A DNA stretch of 64,000 nucleotides from Streptomyces xylophagus (GCF_000716435.1 NZ_JNWO01000007.1:930001-994000), one strand, 5' to 3'; positions 25,977 through 35,411 are shown, counted from the stretch's first letter. Notes: generated by a model not told the origin, from the sequence alone. Numbers and translations are program-made.

Positions 25977-26695
25977 TGGACGCCTCTCCTTCTTCCCGGG
26001 GCGCGTGGGTGAGCGCGTGGGTGCGTGGGTCGGCGCCGGACGACTCCGACGCCCGAGCAACGTACCAGCGCGGGGCGGAACATGACGTAGCACGCTATTC
26101 ACGACATGAGGGGAGCGCGCGGAGGGGGGTTCGTCGTGGTGTGCGGGGAGGGGGAAGCGAGGAGGCAGTGGCGGGGCGGGGGGACGGGGGGGGCGGGCAG
26201 TGACGGGGTCGAGGTAGGCGGAGTGGGCGGTGGCGGGATAGGCGGTCCGGCACGGGAACCAGGTGAGCGGGACCTTTGGTGAGCCGGGACGCGTGCCGTC
26301 GGCGGGTCGTCGCGGGCTGCAAGGAGCGGAGCCCGCGAAGCGGGGGGCGAAGCGGGGTGTGCGGGCCCCGGGACCCCAACGGCTGCTCCGCTCGCGCGGC
26401 GAGTTGCGCTACGGCCCGCCGACAGGACCCGCCGACCGCCCGGACCAGAACCACGAATCCCGGCGGTACGGTCCCGGGGCCCCGGCCACGGCTCCCCCGA
26501 AGCCAGTCGGGAAGCCAACCGCCGGCAACTACTCCGCCCCCGAGCCCTCGACAGGCCCCACCGACCAACCCGAGCCCCACCACGAACCCGAGCCCCGGCA
26601 CCCGCTCAGCCCCCGGCAGGGCATCGCGCTCCCGCGAAAGGACTGCGCGCCGGCGCGAAAGACGGCGTCGGTGGTGTCTTGGAAGAGTCGGCTCC
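25977..26695. other. Gene-free, low-complexity 719-base stretch
   Basis: No supported gene. The left third is a series of G runs on the + strand: four runs of three or more G lie at 26174-26198 (GGGGCGGGGGG, then eight Gs, then CGGG), a G-quadruplex-capable arrangement. The right third (26520-26620) repeats CCCGAGCCCC and reads as Pro-rich in one frame without a start. Promoters for the two divergent flanking genes must lie near its ends. Confidence 0.45.
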
Positions 26696-27397
26696 ATGAC
26701 ATCGGAACTGGTGAAGAACGTCGTACTCGTCCACGGCGGGTTCGTGGACGGCTCCGGTTGGCGGGAGGTGTACCGGATGCTGACGGACGACGGGTTCCGG
26801 GTGAGTGTCGTGCAGCATCCGACCGTGTCCCTCGCGGGCGATGTCGCGGTGACCGAGCGGGTGTTGGACGCGCAGGACGGGCCGGCGGTCCTGGTGGGGC
26901 ACTCGTACGGCGGGGCCGTCGTCACCGAGGCCGGTACGCATGACAAGGTCGCCGCGCTCGTGTACATCGCGGCGTTCGTGCCCGACAAGGGCGAGTCCGT
27001 CGGCACGTTGATCGCCGACCCCGCGCCGGGGGCACCGGTGCCGCCGATCCTGCCGCCGGTGGACGGGTTCCTGTTCCTCGACCGGGAGAGGTTCCACGTC
27101 GCGTTCGCGGGCGATCTCCCCGCCGCCGAGGCCGAGTTCATGGCCGACTCGCAGGTGCCGTGGGGGCTCGACGCGCTCGGCGGTGCCATCGGTGAGCCGG
27201 CCTGGCGGCACAAGCCGAGTTGGTATCTGGTGGCGACCGACGACCGGATGATCCCGCCCGCCGTGCAGCGGGCCATGGCCCGGCGGGCGGGCAGCACGGT
27301 CACCGGGACCGACGCCGGCCACGCCGTGTACGTGTCCCGGCCCGATGTCGTGGCCGACCTCGTCAGACGGGCCGCGGCCGGCGTCGCCGGCAGCTGA
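26696..27397 (+). CDS. Alpha/beta hydrolase (copy 1 of an inverted paralogous pair)
   Basis: A 233-aa alpha/beta hydrolase: KNVVLVHGGFVDGSGW (oxyanion loop), VLVGHSYGGAVVTEAG (nucleophile Ser), a late Asp in WYLVATDDRMIPP and the His of GTDAGHAVYVSRP. It looks like a small esterase/lactonase of the EstA or salicylate-esterase type; substrate unknown. Most residues match the minus-strand gene at 34722-35411. The ATG at 26696 has only a modest GGAAGAG upstream. The phosphotriesterase-like gene follows 109 bases later on the same strand. Confidence 0.9.
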   Translation: MTSELVKNVVLVHGGFVDGSGWREVYRMLTDDGFRVSVVQHPTVSLAGDVAVTERVLDAQDGPAVLVGHSYGGAVVTEAGTHDKVAALVYIAAFVPDKGESVGTLIADPAPGAPVPPILPPVDGFLFLDRERFHVAFAGDLPAAEAEFMADSQVPWGLDALGGAIGEPAWRHKPSWYLVATDDRMIPPAVQRAMARRAGSTVTGTDAGHAVYVSRPDVVADLVRRAAAGVAGS

Positions 27398-27506
27398 CCT
27401 CCGCTCCCCGCGCCCCCAGCCTCAACACCCCGTCCCGGACGCCCTGTTGAACGGCGATTCCGGTATCAGCCATCAGCTCTCAGCGACAAAGGAACAAAGG
27501 ATCAGC

Positions 27507-28484
27507 ATGACCCCGACCCCGCAGGTGCAGACCGTCCGCGGCCCCGTGCCGGTGAGCGAACTCGGTTCCGTCCTGATGCACGAGCACGTCTTCGTCGTCA
27601 GTGAGGAACTCCGGCAGAGCCTCCCGGAGACCTGGGACGAGCAGGAGCGCGTCGCCGACGCCGTGACCCGGCTGAAGGCCCTCGCCGCGACCGGTGTCTC
27701 CACCCTCGTCGACCCCACCGTCATCGGGCTCGGCCGCAACGTGGCGCGCGTCGCGCAGGTGAACGAGCAGGTCGACCTCAACATCGTTGCGGCGACCGGC
27801 ATTTACACACTCGCCGACATCCCCGACTTCTTCCGCTACCACGGCCCGGGCACCATCCTCGGAGGCCCCGAGGGCATGACCGACCTGTTCGTCCGCGAAC
27901 TCACCGTGGGCATCGCGGACACCGGCATCAGGGCCGCGTTCCTCAAGTGCGCGATCGAGGCCGAACTCACCCCGGGCGTCGAGCGGGTGATGCGCGCGGT
28001 CGCCCAGGCCCATCTGCGCACCGGCGCCCCGATCACGGTGCACACAAGTCCCGCCGCTCGTACGGGACTTGTCGCGCAGGACATCCTGCGCAGCGAGGGC
28101 GTGGACCTCGGCGCGGTCGTCATCGGGCACAGCGGCGACACCGCCGACCTGGACTATCTGCATCAGCTCATCGACAACGGCTCGTACGTCGGCATGGACC
28201 GCTTCGGCCTCGACATCCTGCTGCCGGAGGACCAGCGGGTGGCGACCGTCGCGGCCCTCGCGGACGAGGGGTTCGCCGAGCGGATGGTTCTGTCGCACGA
28301 CGCGTCCTGCCACATCGACTGGTTCCCGCCGGGCGTACGGGAGCAGATCGCGCCGAACTGGCACCACACCCACCTCCACGACCAGGTGCTCCCGGCCCTG
28401 CGCACCGCCGGCGTCACCGAGGCCCAGCTCACCACCATGCTGGTCGACAACCCGCGCCGGTACTTCACCCCGGTCAACTCCTAG
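27507..28484 (+). CDS. Phosphotriesterase-family metal hydrolase
   Basis: A 325-aa amidohydrolase-superfamily enzyme with the full binuclear metal site: MHEHVFV (HxH), FLKCAIE (bridging Lys), ITVHTSPAA, VIGHSGD and VLSHDASC (Asp). This is the phosphotriesterase branch, whose natural members are mostly lactonases, including acyl-homoserine-lactone and sugar-lactone hydrolases. AAAGG precedes the ATG at 27507. Its stop TAG overlaps the AraC-family regulator's stop on the other strand at 28481-28484. Together with the hydrolase before it, it suggests lactone or ester degradation under that regulator. Confidence 0.9.
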   Translation: MTPTPQVQTVRGPVPVSELGSVLMHEHVFVVSEELRQSLPETWDEQERVADAVTRLKALAATGVSTLVDPTVIGLGRNVARVAQVNEQVDLNIVAATGIYTLADIPDFFRYHGPGTILGGPEGMTDLFVRELTVGIADTGIRAAFLKCAIEAELTPGVERVMRAVAQAHLRTGAPITVHTSPAARTGLVAQDILRSEGVDLGAVVIGHSGDTADLDYLHQLIDNGSYVGMDRFGLDILLPEDQRVATVAALADEGFAERMVLSHDASCHIDWFPPGVREQIAPNWHHTHLHDQVLPALRTAGVTEAQLTTMLVDNPRRYFTPVNS

Positions 28485-29410
28485 GGCCTGCCCCGGGCTT
28501 CGCGCGGAGTCAGGCCGAACTCCGCGCGGAACGCGGTGGCGAAGGAGGCGTGGCTGCCGAAGCCGCTGGCGTGGGCGATCTCCGCGATCGAGTACGTGCT
28601 CCACCTCGCGCTCGCCAGACGGGAACGGGCGATGTTCAGGCGTTCCCGGCGGATCAGGTCGCGCGAGGTCGTGCCGGCGGCCTGGAGCACCTGCTGGACG
28701 TAGCGCGCGGACCAGCCGAGCGCCCGCGCGATGCCGACGACGTCCAGGTCCCGGTCGCAGGCGTGCTCGCGGACGTAGCGCCGGATCGCGGCCTCGACGC
28801 TCGCCCGTTGTCCGGTGGGCGCCGAGTCGATCCCGCCCTCCGCGGCCAGGCACACCAGGTCGAGGAGCCGGTCGCAGGCGATGTCGAAGGTGGTCTCGGA
28901 GAGGTGCTCGCGCTCCTCGTGCAGGGTGGTCGTCAACTGCCGTATGACACGGCCGAGTCCGCGGTCGCCGCCGATCAGGTGCGGTCCCCGGGCCGCGAGC
29001 GGGCTGCGCGCGGAGACGTGCTGCCCGGACACGATGAGGGAGATGCTGCGGAGGTCGGCTCCGTGCGCGAACGTCAGGGGCCGGTCGATGTCGCACAGCG
29101 CCATGACGCCGGGCCCGATCTCGCCGGACGCCGAACCCTGCTCCACCCGGGCCGATCCGGTGAGCGGGACGAGGAGTTCGTAGGTGCCGCGGGGATCGGT
29201 GCGGATGTGCCGGGTGTCACGGTCGACCACTTCCGCCCCGCCGGAGCACAGCGCGAGACTGTAGGTCTTCGACCGCTGCCACTCGAGGTGCCCGGTCCAC
29301 GGTGCGCGGCGGTCCGGCACTTGGATGCGGCTCGCGCCGTGGAAGTCGGTGAAGACCTCGTCCCAGGCACTCGCGGAGGAGACGGTCAGAGCTTGGCTCC
29401 AGGAAGACAC
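28481..29410 (-). CDS. AraC-family transcriptional regulator
   Basis: A 309-aa regulator with an N-terminal cupin-like ligand domain (TYELLVPLTGSARVEQGSAS, GVMALCDIDRPLTFAHG) of the AraC-binding type and a C-terminal double helix-turn-helix: LDVVGIARALGWSARYVQQV and YSIAEIAHASGFGSHASFAT, ending in FRAEFGLTPREARG. It starts with GTG at 29410, after GGATGAG. It is convergent with the phosphotriesterase-like gene and divergent from the amidohydrolase gene, so it probably controls the latter and perhaps both. Confidence 0.92.
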   Translation of the reverse strand: MSSWSQALTVSSASAWDEVFTDFHGASRIQVPDRRAPWTGHLEWQRSKTYSLALCSGGAEVVDRDTRHIRTDPRGTYELLVPLTGSARVEQGSASGEIGPGVMALCDIDRPLTFAHGADLRSISLIVSGQHVSARSPLAARGPHLIGGDRGLGRVIRQLTTTLHEEREHLSETTFDIACDRLLDLVCLAAEGGIDSAPTGQRASVEAAIRRYVREHACDRDLDVVGIARALGWSARYVQQVLQAAGTTSRDLIRRERLNIARSRLASARWSTYSIAEIAHASGFGSHASFATAFRAEFGLTPREARGRP

Positions 29411-29565
29411 ATCTCATCCTATCCGCCCGAAACCGGCGGTGCCCATGACAGACAGATGCACCCGGCCCCACCCCTGTGATCGACTTCACCCCGCCCGGAT
29501 CGAACTTTTGGACCGGTCCCGCATCTTGTCCACGTCGGAACCGCCTACCGGAAGCGAGCTCGCCC

Positions 29566-30882
29566 ATGTCCCTGTCACGACGTTTCCTCGCCCCCGTGGT
29601 CCTCCCGGCGGACCCGTCCTGTTCCGTGCTCCGCGACGCCGTGGTCGACGTCGGCCCGGACGGCCGCATCACCCACTGCGGTCCGGCCGCCGGCGCTCCC
29701 CCGCTCCCGGCCGGCGTCCCGCTCACCTCCTTGTCCGGCATCCTCGCGCCCGGCCTGGTCAACACCCACGCGCACTCCCCGATGACGCTCCTGCGGGGAC
29801 TCGGCGGCGACCTTCCGCTGTCGTCCTGGCTCCAGGACGCCATCTGGCCGGCCGAGGCCCGCATGCGCCCCCGCGACGCCCACGCGGGCATGCTGCTGGG
29901 CTGCGTCGAGATGCTCCGCTACGGCGTCACGACCAGCGCCGAGATGTACGCGCACGCCGAGCAGGTGGCCGACGCGGCGCTGGAGGCCGGGAGCCGGGTC
30001 CTGATCGCCCCGGCGTACTTCGACCGGCCCGGCGACGACTGGCGCACCGTTCTCGCGGCGATCGGGAAGTGGATCGACACGGACGGCCTGCGCTTCGGAC
30101 CGGGTGAGCGCGTCGAGCTCTGCTACGGGCCGCACTCCGCCTACACCCTGCCGCCGGAGGCACTGCGGGCGACGGCGGAGGAGGCGGCACAGCGCGGCGC
30201 CCTGGTGCACATCCATGTCGCGGAGACCCTCGCCGAGGACGTCGCCCAGCGGGAGTTGCACGGTTCGGTTCCCCAACTGCTGCGGAAGACCGGGCTGTTG
30301 GACGGGCGGCTGCTCGCGGCCCACGCCGTGCACCTCTCCGACGACGACATCCGGCTGCTCGCCGAGGCGGGTGCCGGTGTCGCGCACTGCCCCGGCTCGA
30401 ACGCCAAACTTGCCTCCGGTACGGCCGACCTGCGTGCCCTGCGTGCCGCGTCCGTCCCGGTCGGTCTCGGTACCGACGGGCCCGCGAGCAACGACGACCT
30501 CGACCTGTGGGAGGAGGCGCGCCTCGCGATGATGTTCGCCCGTCTCGCCGCCTCCGACGCCATGGCCCTCACCGCCACGGACGCCTTCCTCATGGCGACC
30601 TCGGCCGGAGCGGCGGCCCTGGGCCGGACCGACATCGGCTCGCTCCGCCCGGGAAACTGGGCGGACATGATCCATCTCTCCGTGGACGGGCCCCACTTCA
30701 CCGCGGGCCTCGACGTCGAGGACGGCCGGCTGCTCGCCAACCTCATGTGGGCGGCCGGTTCCCGCGCGGTCCAGGACGTCTGGGTCGCGGGCGAGGCCGT
30801 CGTCGTGGACGGCGAGACGGTCAAGGTCGACCGCGTCGCCGCCCAGCACGCCGCCACCGAGGCGGCCGCACACATCGCGTGA
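29566..30882 (+). CDS. Amidohydrolase, aminohydrolase branch (8-oxoguanine deaminase/chlorohydrolase-like)
   Basis: A 438-aa protein of the cytosine-deaminase-like group: LAPGLVNTHAHSPMTLLRGL (HxH metal ligands), HIHVAETLAED, LLAAHAVHLSDDD, GVAHCPGSNAKLASG and VGLGTDGPASNDDLDLW (Asp) are all present, the order seen in S-adenosylhomocysteine, guanine, 8-oxoguanine and triazine deaminases. It should deaminate or dechlorinate a purine- or triazine-like ring in the cytoplasm. The ATG at 29566 was chosen over an in-frame ATG at 29476 because the conserved region starts there and GGAAGCGAG precedes it. Divergent from the AraC-type gene. Confidence 0.88.
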   Translation: MSLSRRFLAPVVLPADPSCSVLRDAVVDVGPDGRITHCGPAAGAPPLPAGVPLTSLSGILAPGLVNTHAHSPMTLLRGLGGDLPLSSWLQDAIWPAEARMRPRDAHAGMLLGCVEMLRYGVTTSAEMYAHAEQVADAALEAGSRVLIAPAYFDRPGDDWRTVLAAIGKWIDTDGLRFGPGERVELCYGPHSAYTLPPEALRATAEEAAQRGALVHIHVAETLAEDVAQRELHGSVPQLLRKTGLLDGRLLAAHAVHLSDDDIRLLAEAGAGVAHCPGSNAKLASGTADLRALRAASVPVGLGTDGPASNDDLDLWEEARLAMMFARLAASDAMALTATDAFLMATSAGAAALGRTDIGSLRPGNWADMIHLSVDGPHFTAGLDVEDGRLLANLMWAAGSRAVQDVWVAGEAVVVDGETVKVDRVAAQHAATEAAAHIA

Positions 30883-30965
30883 ACCGGCATCGGGCAATCC
30901 GCCTGAGCCCCGACATCGGACGATCCGTCAGTTCCTGTTCCCGCTCGACCACCACGGGAGGCGTC

Positions 30966-33755
30966 ATGGCATCGGCATCCCTCACCCCGCCGGTCCTCAT
31001 CGGACGATCGGCCGAACTGGCCGTCCTCGACAGGCACTTCGAAACCGCCCTCGCGGGGGAAGCCGCGCTGATGCTGACCGGGGAGGCCGGGGTGGGCAAG
31101 ACCGCGCTGCTGGAGGCCGCGGCGTCGCGCGCGTCCGAGGCCGGCTTCCAGGTGCTGCGGGTCAGGGGCTGCCCGTTCCAACAGGGCATCGGCTTCTCGG
31201 CGTTGAACCAGCTGCTGCAACCGCTCGCCGAGGGGATTCCCGCGCTGCCCGCACGGCAGGCGGAGACCCTCCAGGCGGTCCGCGGGCTGTCCGAGGAGCA
31301 GCCGACCGACTTCCTCGCCATCGCGAACGCCGTGCACGCCCTGCTGGCCCGGGTGGCCACGGAGGCCGGTCCGCTCGCGCTGCTCGTCGACGACGTGGCA
31401 TGGGTGGACCGGCCCAGCGCCACGGTCCTGGGGAGCCTCGCCCGCTCCCTGCACACCGAGCCGGTCGCCCTGCTGGGCGCGTCCCGTACCGGGGACGAGT
31501 CGTTCCTGAGCAACATCAGGCTGCGCGAGTACGAGGTCCGGCCCCTGGACGACGCGGCGGCGAACGAGCTGGTGGCCGACCGGTTCCCCGCCATGGCGGC
31601 CAGGGTCCGCCGGCGACTGGTCGCGGAAGCCCTGGGCAATCCCCTGGCACTGCTCGAACTGCCCGTCCCCCTCAACGACTTGCAGCAGACGGAGCGGGGC
31701 ACCCTGCCGGCCGTACTGCCGTTGACCGAGCGCCTCAAGGGCATCTTCTCCATCCGGGTCGCCGCGCTCCCGACCGCGACCCGCAAGCTGCTCCTGCTCG
31801 CCGTGCTGGACGGCTCGGGTGAACTGCACATCCTCCAGCGGGCCTTGGGTGAACCGGACGGTCTCGCCGGGCTGTCCCCCGCCGAGCGGGCCGGGCTCGT
31901 CCAGGTCGACGGTGTCACCGGCAGGCTGGAGTTCCGGCATCCGCTGACCCGTTCGGCGGTGCTGGAGCTGTCGACCAGCGAGGAGCGCCGGTGGGGACAT
32001 CTTGCGCTCGCCGCGGAACTCCCCGAGGGTTCCGAGCACCGGGCCCGGCACCTGGCCGAAGCTGCCGTAGGGCCCGATGACGAAGTGGCCGCCCTGCTGC
32101 ACGAGGTGGCCTACGGCACCCTGCGCCGCGGTGACGCCGTCGGCGCCATCACCACCCTGCTGCGCGCCTCGGAGTTGAGCGTCACCGGCACGGGCAAGGC
32201 ACGTCGACTGGCGGAGGCGGCCTGCCTCGGCGCCAACATCACCGGCGATCTGCGCAACGTCCGCGCGCTGCTGGACAATGCCGACCGCGCCGACCCGTCC
32301 GGCGTCGAATCCCTCGCCGCCGCCACAGCGGCGGCCAGTCGACTCCTCAACGGCGAGGGCGATGTGGACACCGCCCACCGGCTGCTCATCGGCGCCATCG
32401 ACACCCAGGTGTGGCCCGAGGACGGCGAGACGGTCGAGGACATCTTCCGCGAGGCCCTGAACACCCTTCTCATGGTGTGCTTCTACGGCGGCCGACCGGA
32501 GCTGTGGCACTCCTTCGAGAACCTCGTGAAGCGACGGCGTCCGCCCACTTCGCGCCGCCTGCTGCCGGTGATCCTGGGCACCTTCGGCGACCCGGCGTAC
32601 GGCGCGCTGCCGTTCCTCGACCGGCTCGACCACCTCGTCTCCGGCCTGCACCAACAGACCGACCCCGTCCGGGTCTTCGGGGTCGCGCTCTCGGCCTCGT
32701 ACGTGGACCGGCTGCCGGGCTGCCGCAGCGCGCTGCGCCGGGTCGTCGACGACGGCCGCGACGGCGGGGCGATCGCCCTGGCGATCCAGGCGCAGTTCCT
32801 GCTCGGCAACGACGCCTACGCGAGCGGCCAGTGGGACGACCTGCTGGAGATCACCGCGGAGGGCCTCGCCTGGTGCGAGACGTACGACTACCGCCTGACC
32901 GCGTCAACAGGCCACTTCCAGCAGGGACTTGTGGCCGCCGCGCGCGGCGACGGCAGCACCGCGCGCGAGATCGCGGACCGGCTCGTGTCCTGGGGCAACC
33001 CGCGCGGACTGGGCGCGCTGCGGGTCTACGCCTCCCGCATCCGGGCCCTGTCGGCGCTCGGCAGCGCGGACTTCGACGCCGCCCACCGCCACCTGCGGGC
33101 CCTCGGCACACCGGGCGAGGTACGGCCGTTCATGCCGCACGCCCTGTGGCTGCTGCTGGACTTCACCGAGGCCGCGACCCGCACCGACCACCACGAGGAG
33201 GCCGCCGCGCACGTCGCGGCGGTCCGGAAGACCGACATCCCGTCGCTCTCGCCCCGGCTGGCCATGCTGACGGACGCCGCCGAGGCCATGGCCACCCCGG
33301 ACTTCATCGACCACGACCTGTTCGAGGCGGCCATCGCCACACCGGGCGCCGAACGCTGGCCGTTCGACTGGGCGCGGATCTGCCTGGCCTACGGCGAGAG
33401 GCTGCGCCGTGCCAAGGCGGGCGGCGCGGCCCGCACGCATCTGGACGCGGCGCTCGGCACGTTCGAGCGGCTGGGGGCCGCCCCGTGGAGTGCGCGGGCG
33501 GCCAACGAGCTGCGGGCGAGCGGGATTCCCGTCAGGCCCGTCGAGTCCGACGGCCAGGACCCGCACGCACTGCTGACTCCGCAGGAGCGGCAGGCGGCCC
33601 AACTGGCCGCCACGGGGCTGACGAACAAGCAGATCGCCGCGCAGCTCTTCCTGTCCCCGCGCACGGTGGCGGCCCATCTCCGCAGTGTCTTCCGGAAGTT
33701 GAACGTCACCTCGCGGGGCGGCCTGCGCGACGCGCTGACCGGCCCCGTCCCGTGA
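30966..33755 (+). CDS. LAL-family (large ATP-binding LuxR) transcriptional regulator
   Basis: A 929-aa regulator. The N-terminal AAA/STAND ATPase has Walker A TGEAGVGKTALLEAAA and Walker B LALLVDDVAWVDRPS; a long helical TPR-like middle follows; the C-terminal LuxR domain reads LTPQERQAAQLAATGLTNKQ and LFLSPRTVAAHLRSVFRKLN. LAL regulators respond to small effectors and often activate catabolic or antibiotic clusters. GGGAGG precedes the ATG. It starts 83 bases after the amidohydrolase gene on the same strand and may be co-transcribed with it. Confidence 0.93.
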   Translation: MASASLTPPVLIGRSAELAVLDRHFETALAGEAALMLTGEAGVGKTALLEAAASRASEAGFQVLRVRGCPFQQGIGFSALNQLLQPLAEGIPALPARQAETLQAVRGLSEEQPTDFLAIANAVHALLARVATEAGPLALLVDDVAWVDRPSATVLGSLARSLHTEPVALLGASRTGDESFLSNIRLREYEVRPLDDAAANELVADRFPAMAARVRRRLVAEALGNPLALLELPVPLNDLQQTERGTLPAVLPLTERLKGIFSIRVAALPTATRKLLLLAVLDGSGELHILQRALGEPDGLAGLSPAERAGLVQVDGVTGRLEFRHPLTRSAVLELSTSEERRWGHLALAAELPEGSEHRARHLAEAAVGPDDEVAALLHEVAYGTLRRGDAVGAITTLLRASELSVTGTGKARRLAEAACLGANITGDLRNVRALLDNADRADPSGVESLAAATAAASRLLNGEGDVDTAHRLLIGAIDTQVWPEDGETVEDIFREALNTLLMVCFYGGRPELWHSFENLVKRRRPPTSRRLLPVILGTFGDPAYGALPFLDRLDHLVSGLHQQTDPVRVFGVALSASYVDRLPGCRSALRRVVDDGRDGGAIALAIQAQFLLGNDAYASGQWDDLLEITAEGLAWCETYDYRLTASTGHFQQGLVAAARGDGSTAREIADRLVSWGNPRGLGALRVYASRIRALSALGSADFDAAHRHLRALGTPGEVRPFMPHALWLLLDFTEAATRTDHHEEAAAHVAAVRKTDIPSLSPRLAMLTDAAEAMATPDFIDHDLFEAAIATPGAERWPFDWARICLAYGERLRRAKAGGAARTHLDAALGTFERLGAAPWSARAANELRASGIPVRPVESDGQDPHALLTPQERQAAQLAATGLTNKQIAAQLFLSPRTVAAHLRSVFRKLNVTSRGGLRDALTGPVP

Positions 33756-33765
33756 GGCGACCGGC

Positions 33766-34617
33766 TCACTGTTGGTCGGGCGTGAGGTGCCAGCTCCAGT
33801 TGGGGCGTTCGTAGGCCACCTCGAAGCCGAGGCGGAGCATGTTGTGCAGGGAGCTGTTGTGGGTGCCGGGGGTCTCGGCACCGGTCTCGGCGACGAGGAC
33901 ACGGCAGCCCAACTCCCGTGCCGTGCGGGCCCGGGCGGCGAGCAGTGCGGTCTGGCCGCCGCGTCCGCGGGCGTGGGGAAGGACGGCGCCGGCGAACATC
34001 TGCGCCGTGTCACCGCGGACGTACAGGGTGCCGGTGCCGACCAACTCCCCGTCCAGCCAGGCGCCGTAGGGATGCCAGCCCGGCCGGGTCACGGTGGAGG
34101 CGCCCATCTCGGCGTAGTGCTCGACCGGTGTTCCGAAGGCCCGCATCATCACCGTGCCCCATTCCAGGGCGTGTTCGGCCTCCAGGGGCGTGACGCGGAT
34201 GCCGTCGGGGAGGACGTCCAGGGCGTCGGCGCGGGCGACGGCCTCCTCGGTCGCGCAGACGAGTTTCGCCCAGGACGAGTCGCGGACGATGCCCTCCCGT
34301 GCGCAGATCTCCGGCCAGTCCTCGGGCAGGAAGGCGGGCGCGATCTGGAAGGCGGCCTGCGGAGTGCCCGCCGCCCGGTAGAAGTCGCAGACCTCTTCGA
34401 TGAGTTGGGCGGTAACGGGGGCGGTGACACCGAAGCCGAGGGCCTTGCTCCAGAAGCGGGTGATGTCGTTGCGCATCGACAGCACCACACCGCCGCCGAT
34501 CCGCGTGGCGCTCATGCCGAGCGCGCTGCGGACGGACTCGGGGGTCTCCGTCTGGAATCGGTAGAGGGCTTCCGCCTCGGACTGCTCGGCGACGGACGGC
34601 TGGACGGCGGTCGTCAT
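33766..34617 (-). CDS. GNAT-family N-acetyltransferase
   Basis: A 283-aa protein. The C-terminal half is a GNAT domain: YGAWLDGELVGTGTLYVRGD (strands 3-4), AGAVLPHARGRGGQTALLAA with the R/Q-x-x-G-x-G/A acetyl-CoA loop, and TGAETPGTHNSSLHNMLRLG followed by FEVAYERPNW. The N-terminal half (1-140) has no clear motif and could be a partner or degenerate second GNAT fold. The acceptor is unknown. It ends 10 bases from the LAL gene's stop, tail to tail. Confidence 0.87.
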   Translation of the reverse strand: MTTAVQPSVAEQSEAEALYRFQTETPESVRSALGMSATRIGGGVVLSMRNDITRFWSKALGFGVTAPVTAQLIEEVCDFYRAAGTPQAAFQIAPAFLPEDWPEICAREGIVRDSSWAKLVCATEEAVARADALDVLPDGIRVTPLEAEHALEWGTVMMRAFGTPVEHYAEMGASTVTRPGWHPYGAWLDGELVGTGTLYVRGDTAQMFAGAVLPHARGRGGQTALLAARARTARELGCRVLVAETGAETPGTHNSSLHNMLRLGFEVAYERPNWSWHLTPDQQ

Positions 34618-34660
34618 GGGGCTCTGTTTCCCTCTCGGTTTCTTCAGGAGGCTACGCGGA

Positions 34661-34686
34661 CAGCCCGCCTGTGAACAGGCGGGCTG
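34661..34686 (-). terminator. Hairpin terminator
   Basis: CAGCCCGCCTGT (34661-34672) and ACAGGCGGGCTG (34675-34686) pair perfectly with a 2-base gap. It sits 36 bases beyond the stop of the 34722-35411 hydrolase and before the GNAT gene start. Confidence 0.85.
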
Positions 34687-34721
34687 AAGCGGGGAGTTGA
34701 CAGGTGGTCAGAGGTCAGAGG

Positions 34722-35411
34722 TCAGGCCTGGTGGGCCGCGGCCTGCTTGATCAGCTCCGCCACCGCGGCGGGCTGGGAGACGTAGATGGCGTGGCTTCCG
34801 GCGGCCTCGGTCACGGTGGCGCCGGCGCGCTCGGCCATCTGGTGCTGGACCGGCGGCGGGATCATGTGGTCGTCGGTCGCCACGAGGTACCAGCTCGGCT
34901 TGGCACGCCAGGCCGGCTCGGTGATCGGGCCGCCCAGCGCCTCCAGGCCCCACGGAACCTGCGAGTCGGCCAGGAACGCGGCGTCCTCGGCCGGCAGGTC
35001 GCCCGCGAAGGACGCGGCGAACTTGTCCCGGTCCAGGAAGAGGAACCCGTCGACGGGCGGCAGGATCGGCGGCACGGGCGCGCCGGGCGCCGGGTCGGCG
35101 ACCAGCGTGCCGACCGACTCGTCCTTGTCCGGCGCGAAGGCCGCGATGTAGACGAGCGCGGCCACACCCTCGTGCCGGCCGGCCTCGGTGATCACGGCGC
35201 CGCCGTAGGAGTGGCCGACGAGGACCGCCGGGCCGTCCAGGGCGTCGAGGGCGCGGTGGGTGACCGCCACGTCGTCGACGAGGGACACGGTCGGGTTCTG
35301 CACGACGCTGACGTGGAAGCCGTCCTGGGTGAGCAGGCTGTGCACCTTCTGCCAGCCGGAACCGTCGACGAATCCGCCATGCACGAGAACGATGTTCTTG
35401 ACGGCACTCAT
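34722..35411 (-). CDS. Alpha/beta hydrolase (copy 2 of an inverted paralogous pair)
   Basis: A 229-aa alpha/beta hydrolase: KNIVLVHGGFVDGSGW, nucleophile motif VLVGHSYGGAVITEAG, acid WYLVATDDHMIPP and base His in AAGSHAIYVSQP. By eye about three quarters of residues are identical to the protein at 26696-27397, including the loop ADPAPGAPVPPILPPVDGFL. Duplication within the locus, or repeated acquisition, is implied. AAGGAG precedes the ATG; the gene has its own terminator, so it is probably monocistronic. Small-ester or lactone hydrolysis is the likely chemistry. Confidence 0.9.
   Translation of the reverse strand: MSAVKNIVLVHGGFVDGSGWQKVHSLLTQDGFHVSVVQNPTVSLVDDVAVTHRALDALDGPAVLVGHSYGGAVITEAGRHEGVAALVYIAAFAPDKDESVGTLVADPAPGAPVPPILPPVDGFLFLDRDKFAASFAGDLPAEDAAFLADSQVPWGLEALGGPITEPAWRAKPSWYLVATDDHMIPPPVQHQMAERAGATVTEAAGSHAIYVSQPAAVAELIKQAAAHQA

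Noticed and set aside
26276..26695. In-frame Pro/Arg-rich extension upstream of the hydrolase gene at 26696
   Set aside because: No start with a ribosome site and no similarity in the paralogue at 34722-35411, whose protein begins where the ATG at 26696 places it.
29509..29520. TGGACCGGTCCC upstream of the amidohydrolase gene, 11/12 like the LacI operator
   Set aside because: Only a one-sided match, in a promoter region already explained by the divergent AraC regulator; kept out for lack of support.
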